This document shows, piece by piece, positions 8,920-17,549 of a stretch of DNA of 64,000 bases. How positions within the stretch are numbered: the first letter of the stretch is position 1; every line of letters begins with the position of its first letter. The notes below the pieces were generated by a model. That model saw only the letters and a list, made by a program, of their open reading frames with translations. It made no database searches and was not told the origin of the DNA. The DNA comes from Clostridium sp. MCC353 (GTDB lineage Bacteria > Bacillota > Clostridia > Lachnospirales > Lachnospiraceae): contig NZ_WQPN01000021.1 of NCBI RefSeq assembly GCF_018785315.1, forward strand, positions 1 through 64,000, read 5' to 3'. The translations under genes and the position numbers were made by a program.

Positions 8920-9468
8920 CTAAATATTCCTGCCCATCTCATAGGCGGCGGATAGAATCTCCTGATGTTCTTCAATCTCTCTCTTTTTGTCTGCTCCGGT
9001 TCCCCGCACAACACCTGCAAGATGAGCCTTTTCAAAGCAGCTAACCCAGCCTTCCAGTCCTTTTACCGCGCCGTCCATGGAGGTTTGCTCCTCATCCGCA
9101 GACGTAGCCAGAAGGTAAATATCCCGGAATGCGTATTCTGTATGGAACAGCGGATTGGTACGGTCTAAGAGCGTCTTCATTTGGCCACTCATCTCATAGA
9201 AATAAATGGGGGTTGCAAATACCAGTACGTCCGCCTGCTTCATCTGCGCAACAATCCGCTCTGCGTCATCATGAATCACACACTTCTCTGTCGTCTGGCA
9301 GGCCAGACAGCCTCTGCAAAACTCAAGTTTTTTATCATACAAAACAATCTTTTTTGTTTCATGTCCGGCCTCATTGGCCCCTTTCATAAAAGCGTCCGCC
9401 AGAATCTCGGAATTTCCATCCTTTCTTGGGCTGGTGGATAAAACTAAGACCTTTTTACTCATCATCAT
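8920..9468 (-). CDS. Flavodoxin-family NAD(P)H reductase
   Basis: The 182-residue protein has the FMN loop VLVLSTSPRKDGNSE and the second flavin segment ATPIYFYEMSGQMKTLLDR. A cysteine cluster (CRGCLACQTTEKC, about residues 52-64) is of the kind found in iron-sulfur flavoproteins. It is a paralogue in design of the gene at 1918-2445. Its start overlaps the stop of the 82-residue gene by four bases, which indicates coupled expression. It probably reduces a small electron acceptor in the cytoplasm. Confidence 0.87.
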   Translation of the reverse strand: MMMSKKVLVLSTSPRKDGNSEILADAFMKGANEAGHETKKIVLYDKKLEFCRGCLACQTTEKCVIHDDAERIVAQMKQADVLVFATPIYFYEMSGQMKTLLDRTNPLFHTEYAFRDIYLLATSADEEQTSMDGAVKGLEGWVSCFEKAHLAGVVRGTGADKKREIEEHQEILSAAYEMGRNI

Positions 9469-9713
9469 TTACCTCTACTCTCAGTCTTTTTTTCTTTTTT
9501 CATTTGAAATACCAGATAATCCAGGCAGTCAATCTGCTTTTCATTTTTATGAACCTGTTCCAGAAGATTTCTTCTTTGCTTCTCCAACAGCTTCAGCTGT
9601 CCCTGCCGCTCCCCGCACTCTGTCATTTTCAGAAAACAGGTTACCATCTCATCGTCACAGCCTGCGTCCCTTAAATTTTGAATAACCGCCTCTGTATTTT
9701 CCATGTAATCCAT
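9465..9713 (-). CDS. Small coiled-coil protein coupled to the flavodoxin gene
   Basis: The 82-residue product is mostly a predicted coiled coil (heptad-like run QLKLLEKQRRNLLEQVHKNE) ending in CLDYLVFQMKKEKK. A GAGGGG ribosome site precedes the start. Similar short proteins next to flavodoxin genes are familiar from Lachnospiraceae. The C-terminal 'KQIDCLDYLV' segment resembles the tail of MerR-type effector regions, but there is no DNA-binding part. The stop overlaps the flavodoxin start. Function is unknown; a partner or sensor for the flavodoxin is a guess. Confidence 0.7.
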   Translation of the reverse strand: MDYMENTEAVIQNLRDAGCDDEMVTCFLKMTECGERQGQLKLLEKQRRNLLEQVHKNEKQIDCLDYLVFQMKKEKKTESRGK

Positions 9714-9733
9714 TGTTCAGTCCCCTCTCTTTG

Positions 9734-10672
9734 CTACGCCATACGATGGAAAAACTCCGCCAGTTTGTCAAAAGGAATCCGGTCCCGTCTGTCATATAAG
9801 TCGATGTGCTCCGCATCCTCCACCACGTAGATTTCTTTCGGTTCTGCCGCCTTTGCATATGCATTTTCGCTGAAAAAGCGGGAATGAGCACGGTCACCTA
9901 CAACAAAAAGAATAGGGCGTGGCGAAATCTCGTCAATATAATCCAGCAGCCGGAAGTTCATCATTGCCAAATCACTGGTCGTGGTGAAACCGCCTCTGGC
10001 ATTGGGATGATGACCTCTTTTTACCGCATAGAACCGGAACCATTCCGCGCCCGGCTCCGGAATATCCTCCGGTACCTGTGGAAGTGGCTGCTCCGGAAAG
10101 CTTGGTACATATTCCGGATATCCATGTTCTGCATCCATCCATCTCTGCATGGAACACCGCTCCTTTACCGCCTGAATTTCTTCCCTGCTCATGTTTCCTC
10201 TCACTGCCGCACTCATATCATACATACTGACCGCCGCCACTGCCTTGATTCGTGTGTCACATTGAGCAGCCGACAAGGCAAATCCGCCGGAGCCGCAGAT
10301 TCCGATGACTCCGATGGCCTCTCTGTCCACAAAGGGAAGCAGTCCAAGATAATCCACCGCCGCACTGAAGTTCTCCGTAAAAATATCCGGGGAGGATACG
10401 TGCCTCGGAAAACCGCCGGATTCTCCCATAAAGGACTGGTCGAAGGTCAGCACAACAAAACCCTTTTTCGCCAGCTCATTGCCATAAACACAAGGTCCCT
10501 GCTCCTTAACACCGCCGTAGGGCGCACCCACGATCAACGCAGAATGCCTGCTGTCCAAATTCATATCCGCTTTATAATACAATTCTCCCACTATATCCAT
10601 TCCATAGCGGTTTTTATAAACCACCCTTTTTCTCTCTATGTTACTGCTTAATTCTAAGATGTGTCCGCTCAT
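9734..10672 (-). CDS. Alpha/beta hydrolase (YcjY/DLH-like)
   Basis: The 312-residue protein has an alpha/beta hydrolase core: an oxyanion region (GAPYGGVKEQGPCVYG), a nucleophile elbow IGICGSGGFAL in which the serine fits, an aspartate region (PILFVVGDRAH) and the histidine in DAEHIDLYD. The pattern matches the YcjY-like hydrolases related to dienelactone hydrolase. The start has AGGAGA seven bases upstream. It is in the same run as the flavodoxin and secreted cyclophilin-like genes. Substrate unknown. Confidence 0.82.
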   Translation of the reverse strand: MSGHILELSSNIERKRVVYKNRYGMDIVGELYYKADMNLDSRHSALIVGAPYGGVKEQGPCVYGNELAKKGFVVLTFDQSFMGESGGFPRHVSSPDIFTENFSAAVDYLGLLPFVDREAIGVIGICGSGGFALSAAQCDTRIKAVAAVSMYDMSAAVRGNMSREEIQAVKERCSMQRWMDAEHGYPEYVPSFPEQPLPQVPEDIPEPGAEWFRFYAVKRGHHPNARGGFTTTSDLAMMNFRLLDYIDEISPRPILFVVGDRAHSRFFSENAYAKAAEPKEIYVVEDAEHIDLYDRRDRIPFDKLAEFFHRMA

Positions 10673-10769
10673 ATTGATTCTCCTTTTTATCTATTCTAAT
10701 TTCATGAAATAACATCCAGCTAACAAATTCATAAAGTTTTTCTAAACAATGGTAATCAGACTGTTCCTG

Positions 10770-11477
10770 TCATCTTAGGCGGAATGTCACGGAAACACTG
10801 CCTTCTCCCATTGCTTCTGCCAGACCAGCCGGGGTTGATATGTGTCCCAGTCGCGTATAGCGGTATGAGGTGCGGAAATCTTCATAAAACAGCACCAGAC
10901 AATCAGAGCCAAACAGCATGAAATCACCTGCGTGAATCGTTCCAATGCTCTGTGCATCTGTCGGCAGTGCAGTCGGCAGATAATAGTATTTTTCACTGCC
11001 GTTCATTTCTCCCATAGTCACAGTCAGCGGGAAATGGGTAACAAGGGACTCTACCGATGCATTTGTAAGTAAATCAGCTTCAAATTCCCGTTCTCCTACC
11101 TGGATTATCACCTGAATCATGTTATTCTCCTCTGCTTCCGTCTCATCGGGCCTATCGTAATTTGCGTTTCTTACCTGCACACGCTGATTCTGCGTCCATG
11201 CTCCATCTGCATTGACCGCGTAACCGTCTGGAGTCGTCGTGCCGGAAAGCATCCAGCCCTGGCTGTCAAAATAGTAGCATTCCTCAATGTCGTCTTTATT
11301 TCCATCCAGCCAGTACCAGCCATTTTCTGCATAAATACCATCTTCGTTGGCATACCACCATCTGCCTTCATTCGGCACTGCCCCGGTTCTCCATTCTCCC
11401 GCAAATGCTGTTATCTGGGCAACGGTTCCCATAAATATCAGGGAACACAGTCCTGTCAATAAAAGTCTCTTCACCAC
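10770..11477 (-). CDS. Secreted protein with a cyclophilin-like domain
   Basis: The 235-residue product starts at a GTG behind AAGGAGG and has a signal peptide (LLLTGLCSLIFMGTVAQ, cleavage likely after AFA). Next come Trp/Tyr/Gly-rich stretches (about 30-100, such as GRWWYANEDGIY and GWYWLDGN) like choline-binding or cell-wall repeats, then a cyclophilin-like domain (about 118-235) with GEMNGSEKYYYLP and GTIHAGDFMLFG. The end domain is a close relative of the lipoprotein at 8285-8896. The likely location is the cell surface. Activity unknown. Confidence 0.8.
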   Translation of the reverse strand: MVKRLLLTGLCSLIFMGTVAQITAFAGEWRTGAVPNEGRWWYANEDGIYAENGWYWLDGNKDDIEECYYFDSQGWMLSGTTTPDGYAVNADGAWTQNQRVQVRNANYDRPDETEAEENNMIQVIIQVGEREFEADLLTNASVESLVTHFPLTVTMGEMNGSEKYYYLPTALPTDAQSIGTIHAGDFMLFGSDCLVLFYEDFRTSYRYTRLGHISTPAGLAEAMGEGSVSVTFRLR

Positions 11478-11507
11478 GAATCCTCCTTCCGCCTAAAGAA
11501 CAAATCT

Positions 11508-11732
11508 CTACAGCGCTTCCCCGTTGCTGGCAATCACCACCATGTACTGGCCGCCGCCCTGGATTACCGTCACAACCCCTTCTGTTTCCTTTAAGATATC
11601 CGTGTTTGCTTTCCCCTCATCCTTCAGCTTAAACCGAAGTCTGGTGACACAGTGGGTAAGGCTTTTTATATTCTCCCTGCCGCCCACATTCTGAATGATC
11701 ATCCTTGCCAATCCATCATACTTGCTTGCCAT
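11508..11732 (-). pseudogene. Truncated PTS glucoside-type EIIB domain
   Basis: The 74 codons encode the start of a beta-glucoside-type EIIB: MASKYDGLARMIIQNVGG and then THCVTRLRFKLKD, with the phospho-accepting cysteine present. A full EIIB continues to about 85-90 residues and is normally fused to EIIC and EIIA; here it stops after QYMVVIASNGEAL. A strong ribosome site is retained. It resembles the first part of the complete PTS protein at 22027-23880. It could be a free-standing EIIB, but the shortened end makes a remnant more likely. Confidence 0.7.
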
Positions 11733-11753
11733 CTCCTGTCCCCTCTCCTTTGC

Positions 11754-13091
11754 TTATAATTTGATACTACTTTTGTTTCTTTTATAAAGCCAGATTCCAA
11801 ATGGAATCGACAATGCTTCCGCAGCTGCAAATCCCCACCAGATCATCGTTATATTCCCCAGATAAGCCCCCAAAAGCAGCATGGGAATCAGCAGAATCAC
11901 CTGGCGCATAAAGGCAAGATACATGCTGTAGGTTCCATTTCCAAAGCCCTGGAAGATTGCCGCAAAAATAATACCTATGGAAGATACGAAGAAGCTGACC
12001 GACATGATTCTCACCGCCGGAACCCCAAGCCGCATCATCTGTTCCGATGCGTCAAACAGCAGAAGAATCTTATCCGGTATCAGTTCCAGTATGATTAAAA
12101 TAACTGTCATGATAACAACCGCATAGAGGAATGCACATCGGATTGTCTCATGTATCCGTTTTTCCTTTTTTGCTCCATAATTGTAAGCGATAATCGGGAT
12201 CAGGCCGTTGTTCATTCCCTGAACGCCAATCTGAGCTAAATTCTGTACCTTCAAAAGAATTCCGTAAATTGCCACCGCAGTGGAAGAAAACTGGTAAAGA
12301 ATCGTGTTGATAAAGATTCCCATGACAGACATGATTCCCTGCATGATTGCAGTCGGTATTCCAACCTTCAGGATATTCACCACACATCTTCGTTGGATAT
12401 GCAGTGTAAAGTGAATAGGAATTTCCTGATTCCGCCGGATGTTTAAATAGATTCCCAAAAGCCCGCCTGCAAGCTGTCCTGTCACCGTAGCAATGGCGGC
12501 TCCTGCCGTCCCCAGAGCCGGAAAACCAAAATATCCAAAGATCAGAATCGGGTCTAAAATCACATTCACAAGAGAGGCAGTGCCAAGTGTGGCGAGGAAC
12601 AGCGTGGACTTCCCTGTCGCAATCAGAAACCGGTCAAACACCCACTGAATCATCTGCCCAAAGGAAAAAAGCATACAAATTTGAATATATGCGGTTCCAT
12701 ACCGAGCAATAGTTTCGTTCCCGCCCGCCTGCCATGAAAAGTAGGGTTTTACTGCCAGCAGACAGACCACTACATTAATCAGATACGCTCCGAATGCCAT
12801 CACAATGGCTGCGGAAGCCGTCCTCTTTACTTCTTCTCTTTTTTTCTCTCCCATTGCCTTGGATACCATTGCATTTAATCCTACGGCCAGTCCGCAGCCA
12901 AGGGCAATCATAATCATCTGCAGCGGCGCCGCCAGAGAAATTCCTGTCAGCGCATCCTCACTGACATGAGAGACAAAAATGCTGTCCACCAGATTATAAA
13001 GGTTGTTCACCAGCAGCGATATAATCAGAGGGATGGATGTCTTTATAATCAACCGGGGGATTGGCACAGTCCCCATCATACTTTCGTTCAT
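11754..13091 (-). CDS. MATE-family multidrug/toxin exporter
   Basis: From the ATG at 13091 (GGAGG eight bases upstream) the product has about 445 residues and twelve hydrophobic segments in two homologous halves. The first half has LVNNLYNLVDSIFVSHVSEDAL and the second GVQGMNNGLIPIIAYNYGA, typical of MATE transporters. Such pumps export cationic drugs or metabolites using Na+ or H+. It is the first gene read away from the divergent LysR regulator, with a good promoter in between, so LysR control is likely. Confidence 0.9.
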   Translation of the reverse strand: MNESMMGTVPIPRLIIKTSIPLIISLLVNNLYNLVDSIFVSHVSEDALTGISLAAPLQMIMIALGCGLAVGLNAMVSKAMGEKKREEVKRTASAAIVMAFGAYLINVVVCLLAVKPYFSWQAGGNETIARYGTAYIQICMLFSFGQMIQWVFDRFLIATGKSTLFLATLGTASLVNVILDPILIFGYFGFPALGTAGAAIATVTGQLAGGLLGIYLNIRRNQEIPIHFTLHIQRRCVVNILKVGIPTAIMQGIMSVMGIFINTILYQFSSTAVAIYGILLKVQNLAQIGVQGMNNGLIPIIAYNYGAKKEKRIHETIRCAFLYAVVIMTVILIILELIPDKILLLFDASEQMMRLGVPAVRIMSVSFFVSSIGIIFAAIFQGFGNGTYSMYLAFMRQVILLIPMLLLGAYLGNITMIWWGFAAAEALSIPFGIWLYKRNKSSIKL

Positions 13092-13126
13092 TGTGTTGTT
13101 CCTCCGCTTCTTTCTTTGATGTCTTA

Positions 13127-13155
13127 ATTGTAATACGGAACTAATCACATATCAA
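13127..13155 (-). promoter_or_regulatory. Promoter of the MATE operon
   Basis: On the minus strand TTGATA is followed after 17 bases by TACAAT. It lies 36 bases upstream of the MATE start and in the LysR intergenic region, where LysR-type regulators usually bind. Confidence 0.55.
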
Positions 13156-13182
13156 ATACTTATATTAAATACAATCCTATAC

Positions 13183-13212
13183 TTGACAGGCATGGATTTG
13201 ATTCAGTATAAT
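13183..13212 (+). promoter_or_regulatory. Promoter of the LysR-family gene
   Basis: A consensus -35 TTGACA and a consensus -10 TATAAT are separated by 18 bases, some 60 bases before the regulator's start. Confidence 0.7.
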
Positions 13213-13273
13213 AAAGCTACAAAAAACAGCTACGATACAATTAAAATCAAAGTAACCAGAATGGAGGCAGCCC

Positions 13274-14161
13274 ATGGATTTACGCGTTTTAAGATATTTT
13301 ATGGCTGTTACCAGGGAGGAAAGCATCTCAGGGGCCGCCGAGTCCCTCCACATGACACAGCCTACCCTGTCGCGGCAGTTAATGGATTTAGAAGATGAAA
13401 TTGGCAAGAAACTATTAATTCGGGGGAACCGGAGAATCACATTAACAGAGGAGGGAATGCTTTTACGCAAACGTGCGGCGGAGATTCTTGACCTGGTAGA
13501 TAAGACGGAAGCTGAACTGACAGCGCCGGATGAGGCGGTAAGCGGAGATATCTACATCGGAGGAGGCGAAACGGATGCCATGCGCCTGATTGCCAGAATC
13601 GCTACCGATCTGCAAAAATCCTGTCCCAATATCTGCTATCATTTATACAGCGGGAACGCAGATGATGTCACGGAACGGTTGGACAAAGGACTTCTGGATT
13701 TTGGAATTCTCATCGAGCCGGCAGATATGAAGAAATACGATTATATCCGGATTCCTGCTACCGACACCTGGGGACTCTTAATGCCCAAAGACTGCCCATT
13801 GGCTTCTCACGATTTTATCCGCCCTGAGGACATCTGGAATCTTCCTCTAATTACCTCCCGGCAAAATACGGTCAGCAATGAGTTCTCCGGCTGGCTTAAA
13901 AAGGACTTTGGAAAGTTGAATATCGTTTCCACCTATAACCTGGTATACAATGCATCTCTCATGGTAGAGGAAGGGCTGGGATATGCCTTATGCCTTGACA
14001 AATTGGTCAATACGTCTGAGTATAGCCGTTTGTGTTTCCGTCCTCTGAAACCTAAAATGGAAGCCCATTTAGACATAGTTTGGAAGAAATATCAGCTTTT
14101 TTCCCGTGCTGCAGACTTATTTTTGAGCAGGGTGCAGGACGCATTCCATGGTGGTGAATGA
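13274..14161 (+). CDS. LysR-family transcriptional regulator
   Basis: The 295-residue protein has the LysR N-terminal winged helix (MDLRVLRYFMAVTREESIS, then TQPTLSRQLMDLEDEIG) and a periplasmic-binding-like effector domain (about 90-290). The start follows GGAGG. It is transcribed away from the MATE/redox run on the minus strand and the promoters are back to back, so it likely controls that run and itself. The effector is unknown. Confidence 0.92.
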   Translation: MDLRVLRYFMAVTREESISGAAESLHMTQPTLSRQLMDLEDEIGKKLLIRGNRRITLTEEGMLLRKRAAEILDLVDKTEAELTAPDEAVSGDIYIGGGETDAMRLIARIATDLQKSCPNICYHLYSGNADDVTERLDKGLLDFGILIEPADMKKYDYIRIPATDTWGLLMPKDCPLASHDFIRPEDIWNLPLITSRQNTVSNEFSGWLKKDFGKLNIVSTYNLVYNASLMVEEGLGYALCLDKLVNTSEYSRLCFRPLKPKMEAHLDIVWKKYQLFSRAADLFLSRVQDAFHGGE

Positions 14162-14244
14162 TATGTGGATTCCATTTTTTCATAACGAAGGGCAGGTTTT
14201 TATCCCTGCCCTTCGTCATGCCTGCTTTTTTTATCTATATTTTC

Positions 14245-14357
14245 TCACATACTTTCTCTAAAAATCTCCAGAATTTCGTCCCGGGTCAGCACTTTATAGC
14301 ATCCCTCCATTACAAGGGTACGATGATTCTCGCCAGTGCGTCATATTTACTTGCCAT
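14245..14357 (-). pseudogene. Chimeric scar: PTS EIIB start joined to an iron-ADH tail
   Basis: From an ATG at 14357 the minus strand encodes MASKYDALARIIVP and then stops. This is the same start as the EIIB at 11732 and the PTS EIIBCA at 23880. In the next frame, ending at 14245, it encodes LVMEGCYKVLTRDEILEIF and a short end, which matches the C-terminus of the iron alcohol dehydrogenase at 15576 (IMEGGYKVLSREDIRNVL). Two unrelated gene ends lie within about 110 bases, so a deletion has fused them. The rest of 14162-14462 holds no gene. Confidence 0.7.
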
Positions 14358-14462
14358 AGCCCTTCTCTACAATTTCAACTTCGTTTTTGCTAGTCATTTC
14401 ACCCTGATTACTGCTCGTCTCATCAGTCTTGCCACTGATTGATTCAAATCTTCTTCTCCCTG

Positions 14463-15557
14463 TTATTTCCCAAAGTATCTTCTAATTTCTTCCATTCGTT
14501 CCATCTGCATCACCTTAAAGGGGCATCTTTTATTGCAGTGTCCGCAGCCGATGCAGTCTGACGCTGTCTTTTCCAAGGTCAGATAATGTTCCCTTGCCAG
14601 GGTATCCCCCAGCAACGTCAGATCATAATATTTATTAATCAGCCCGATATCAAGACCAGCCGGGCATGGATGGCAATGCCGGCAGTACACACACCTTCCG
14701 ATTGATTCTTCCGGTGTAAGGGAACGAATCACCGAATAATCCCGCTCCTCTTCTGTTGTATCAAAATAGGACAGTATTTCCTCCAGCTCCCGTTTGCTGC
14801 CGGGACCTCCAAGAACTGTCAGAACGCCCGGTTTATCAAGTGCATACTGGATACACTGCGCTGTGGTCAACGCATGATGAAACGGGGATTTTTTTGCATC
14901 CAGGAGCTGTCCCGCATTAAAAGGCTTCATAACCGAGATGCCAACGCCCTCCTTTTCGCAGCGGCGGTACAGCTTCTGTCTTTCCCCGCCGCTTCCGATT
15001 GCGAAGTCTCCCTGCCCATAGTCATACATGGGATTGATGGAAAACATCAGCATATCAAGAATCTTCTTGTCCAGCACCAGATTGGCCAGCTCCGGCGCAT
15101 GGGTGGAAAGACCGATGTGCCTTACCACCCCCTGCGCCTTTAAATCCTGGATGAACTTAAGTACCCCATCCCTTTCATAAGTAATCAAATCCCGCTCTTC
15201 ATCCAGACAATGAATAAATCCAAAATCAATATAATCTGTATTCAGATACTTAAGCTGCCAGTCGATGGACTTTTTTACTGTATTCAGATTCGTTGTCCAG
15301 CCATATTCGCCGGTTACATAGTTTGCCCCGAAATGCACTTGCAGCATGGCCTCTTTTCTTCGCCCTTCCAAGGCTTTCCCAAAGGCTGGAAAAATGCTTG
15401 CGTGCCCGCCGGCCATATCAAAATAATTGATTCCTGCATCCAGTGCAGACTGTACGGTTTCAATGATCTCCTTTTCCGGCCGTTCACCGATTACAGAAGT
15501 CCCTATGCCAATCACACTTATTTGTTCCTCTCCATGAGGCAATTTACGATATTCCAT
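14463..15557 (-). CDS. Aldo/keto reductase with C-terminal ferredoxin domain
   Basis: The 364-residue protein starts with an aldo/keto reductase barrel (MEYRKLPHGEEQISVIGIGT, then INYFDMAGGHA with the catalytic-site Asp region, and YIDFGFIHCLDEE). It ends in two cysteine motifs, CVYCRHCHPCP and CIGCGHCNKRCP, of which the last is a [4Fe-4S] pattern. Proteins of this design are common in anaerobes and are predicted oxidoreductases. It is directly downstream of the iron alcohol dehydrogenase in the MerR-controlled run. Confidence 0.88.
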   Translation of the reverse strand: MEYRKLPHGEEQISVIGIGTSVIGERPEKEIIETVQSALDAGINYFDMAGGHASIFPAFGKALEGRRKEAMLQVHFGANYVTGEYGWTTNLNTVKKSIDWQLKYLNTDYIDFGFIHCLDEERDLITYERDGVLKFIQDLKAQGVVRHIGLSTHAPELANLVLDKKILDMLMFSINPMYDYGQGDFAIGSGGERQKLYRRCEKEGVGISVMKPFNAGQLLDAKKSPFHHALTTAQCIQYALDKPGVLTVLGGPGSKRELEEILSYFDTTEEERDYSVIRSLTPEESIGRCVYCRHCHPCPAGLDIGLINKYYDLTLLGDTLAREHYLTLEKTASDCIGCGHCNKRCPFKVMQMERMEEIRRYFGK

Positions 15558-15575
15558 ACAAGCACCGCCTTTCCG

Positions 15576-16745
15576 TTACATTGCCTGAATTAACACATTC
15601 CGTATATCCTCCCTGGAAAGCACTTTATAACCACCTTCCATAATCAGCGTGCCGTTTACGATATCATCCAGCATTTCAGATGTTACGCCGATTTCTGAAA
15701 GTTTCATCGCAAGTCCAAGATCTTTCATCCACGCTTCCATGGCGGTCAAACCCTCTTTGGCAACCTGTTTATCTGTCTTTCCGGCAGGAGAAACATTCCA
15801 TACATTGACAGCAAAACGAACAAATTTTTGAATGCCATAAGGCATAATCATATTATAGTACGGCAGAGAAACTGCTGATAACGTCATACCGTGGGTTGCA
15901 TTGCTGCACGCCCCCACCGATTGTCCAAGCATATGCACCATCCAGTCAGTGCTTTTCCCTCTTGAAACAAGTGTGTTTAAGGCCCAGGTAGCCGTCCACA
16001 TAATATTGCTTCTGGCCTCATAATCGCCTGGAGTTTGAATCGCAATACGGCTGGAATGAATCACGCTTTTCATCAGACCTTCGCTGATATAGTCGCTTGT
16101 ATTGTCATCCTCTCCGGAAAAATACTGTTCGCTGATATGATTGAATAGATCATAGATACCTGCAACCATCTGATATTCCGGGAGACTCATCGTATATCTT
16201 GGATTTAAGATAGAAAATCTCGGTATAACCGCTTCATCCGCAAACACATGACCGATTTTCAATTTCTTTTCAGGATAAGTGATGACTGCGCCTGCGTTCA
16301 TCTCCGAACCTGTGCCAACCATTGTAAGTACCGCTCCTACCGGAACAACTTCACAGGTTGGCTCCTCAAACCGGGCATAGTATTTCTCCCAGGGATCTTC
16401 CTCGCAGTGAATGGAAACAGACAGAGCTTTTGCATAGTCCACCACAGATCCTCCGCCCACAGCAAGAATAAAATCAACCTTGTTTTTCCTTGCGATTTCA
16501 ATGCCCTCATACAGTTTGTGAATAGTAGGGTTAGGCATAACGCCCGCTATCTCCGCAACGATTTTACCTGCTGAATTCAAAATGCCGATAACCTCATCGT
16601 AAATGCCATTTTTCTTGATGGAGCCGCCCCCGTAGACAAGGGCGACATGATTACCATATTTTTCAAGTTCAACAGACAAATTTCCAAGGGCCTCTTCACC
16701 GAAATACAATTTTGTAGGGTTACAGTATGAAAAATTTCCTAACAT
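15576..16745 (-). CDS. Iron-containing alcohol dehydrogenase (BdhA/YqhD type)
   Basis: The 389-residue protein shows the family layout: NAD(P)-binding half with ALVYGGGSIKKNG and AVGGGSVVDYAK, then the metal-binding half with DLFNHISEQY and ATHGMTLSA carrying iron-ligand histidines. Such enzymes interconvert aldehydes and alcohols, often butanal or other aldehydes, with NADPH. Upstream lies the RibD-like reductase gene and a MerR-type promoter whose regulator resembles aldehyde sensors, so a role in removing reactive aldehydes fits. Confidence 0.9.
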   Translation of the reverse strand: MLGNFSYCNPTKLYFGEEALGNLSVELEKYGNHVALVYGGGSIKKNGIYDEVIGILNSAGKIVAEIAGVMPNPTIHKLYEGIEIARKNKVDFILAVGGGSVVDYAKALSVSIHCEEDPWEKYYARFEEPTCEVVPVGAVLTMVGTGSEMNAGAVITYPEKKLKIGHVFADEAVIPRFSILNPRYTMSLPEYQMVAGIYDLFNHISEQYFSGEDDNTSDYISEGLMKSVIHSSRIAIQTPGDYEARSNIMWTATWALNTLVSRGKSTDWMVHMLGQSVGACSNATHGMTLSAVSLPYYNMIMPYGIQKFVRFAVNVWNVSPAGKTDKQVAKEGLTAMEAWMKDLGLAMKLSEIGVTSEMLDDIVNGTLIMEGGYKVLSREDIRNVLIQAM

Positions 16746-16772
16746 AAAATAGTCCTCTAGTCATCTGTCTGC

Positions 16773-17453
16773 TTAATTAATAATCGTATACCGAAGCCAA
16801 ACTGCACCATCTTCATATACCTTTACATCTTTTAATGCCAAAGGAATTAGCTCTTGATCCATCGGGAAGCCATCGAATACTGCCGGCATTCCTTTTCTTC
16901 CGTCAATCCCAAGGCCAATCAGAATACTGATTTCATCCAGTAATCCTGCGTTAAGAAACGCGCTGTTTATTGCCGCACCGCCGACAATGCCCATCCTTTT
17001 CACGCCAAAATTTTCTGCAAGTATTGCGGCTGCACGGGCGAGATCAATTTTTTCTTTTCCGCAGGCAATCCAGGAAATATTTTTTGAATCAAGATAATCT
17101 AAGTAATCCTTAGAAACCTGCTCTGAAGTAATAATCAGATGTGGTTTGCCGTATGCTGAATCATCATCCCACAAAAGAGTGCCCTTTGTGTCAACAATCA
17201 CTTCATAACTGTCAGCCTCTGTCTTTCGGGAAAAATCTTCTTTTCCGAATATCTCACTGCATTCAGAGTGAAATTCACCCGGCAACGCCAATTCCAACTG
17301 GGCTGTTACTCTTCCACTTAATGTAGTGGGTACTTCCAATGCATTCAGCGTCTTGTAATACTCATTTACACCAATCAGTTTTCCTGTCATGTCACAATCA
17401 ATCCGGCTGTCAACCGATGTCATCATATGACATACAATATAAGGCTTATTCAT
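16773..17453 (-). CDS. RibD C-terminal / dihydrofolate-reductase-family protein
   Basis: The 226-residue protein has MNKPYIVCHMMTSVDSRID at its start and GIVGGAAINSAFLNAGLLDEI near 155-175, the NADPH-binding pattern of the RibD C-terminal domain family. Without a deaminase domain and outside a riboflavin operon, it is more likely a general NADPH-dependent reductase than a riboflavin enzyme. Its start overlaps the stop of a short SDR remnant as ATGA and uses an AGGAGG located inside that remnant. Confidence 0.82.
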   Translation of the reverse strand: MNKPYIVCHMMTSVDSRIDCDMTGKLIGVNEYYKTLNALEVPTTLSGRVTAQLELALPGEFHSECSEIFGKEDFSRKTEADSYEVIVDTKGTLLWDDDSAYGKPHLIITSEQVSKDYLDYLDSKNISWIACGKEKIDLARAAAILAENFGVKRMGIVGGAAINSAFLNAGLLDEISILIGLGIDGRKGMPAVFDGFPMDQELIPLALKDVKVYEDGAVWLRYTIIN

Positions 17454-17518
17454 CTATATTCCACCTCCTGTGCTGCGCCTGTTACTAAAGCAACTTTACC
17501 TTTAAATGTGATTTCCAT
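17450..17518 (-). pseudogene. SDR N-terminal remnant acting as a leader peptide
   Basis: After AGGAGG and an ATG at 17518 the minus strand encodes MEITFKGKVALVTGAAQ, the classic start and glycine-rich cofactor loop of a short-chain dehydrogenase, and then runs out after 22 codons (QEVEYR, stop). The stop overlaps the next start (ATGA), and the ribosome site of the next gene lies inside it. A deletion has removed the rest of the SDR and left a translated leader. Confidence 0.75.
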
Positions 17519-17549
17519 AAAAAATCCTCCTTGACTTTTGATTGACTTT

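Noticed and set aside
13177-13470. A 97-codon minus-strand frame over the start of the LysR gene
   Set aside because: Antisense shadow of a well-supported regulator; no ribosome site and no recognisable sequence.
14158-14442. A 94-codon plus-strand frame after the LysR gene
   Set aside because: It lies opposite the EIIB/ADH scar, whose minus-strand peptides match known genes; no ribosome site.
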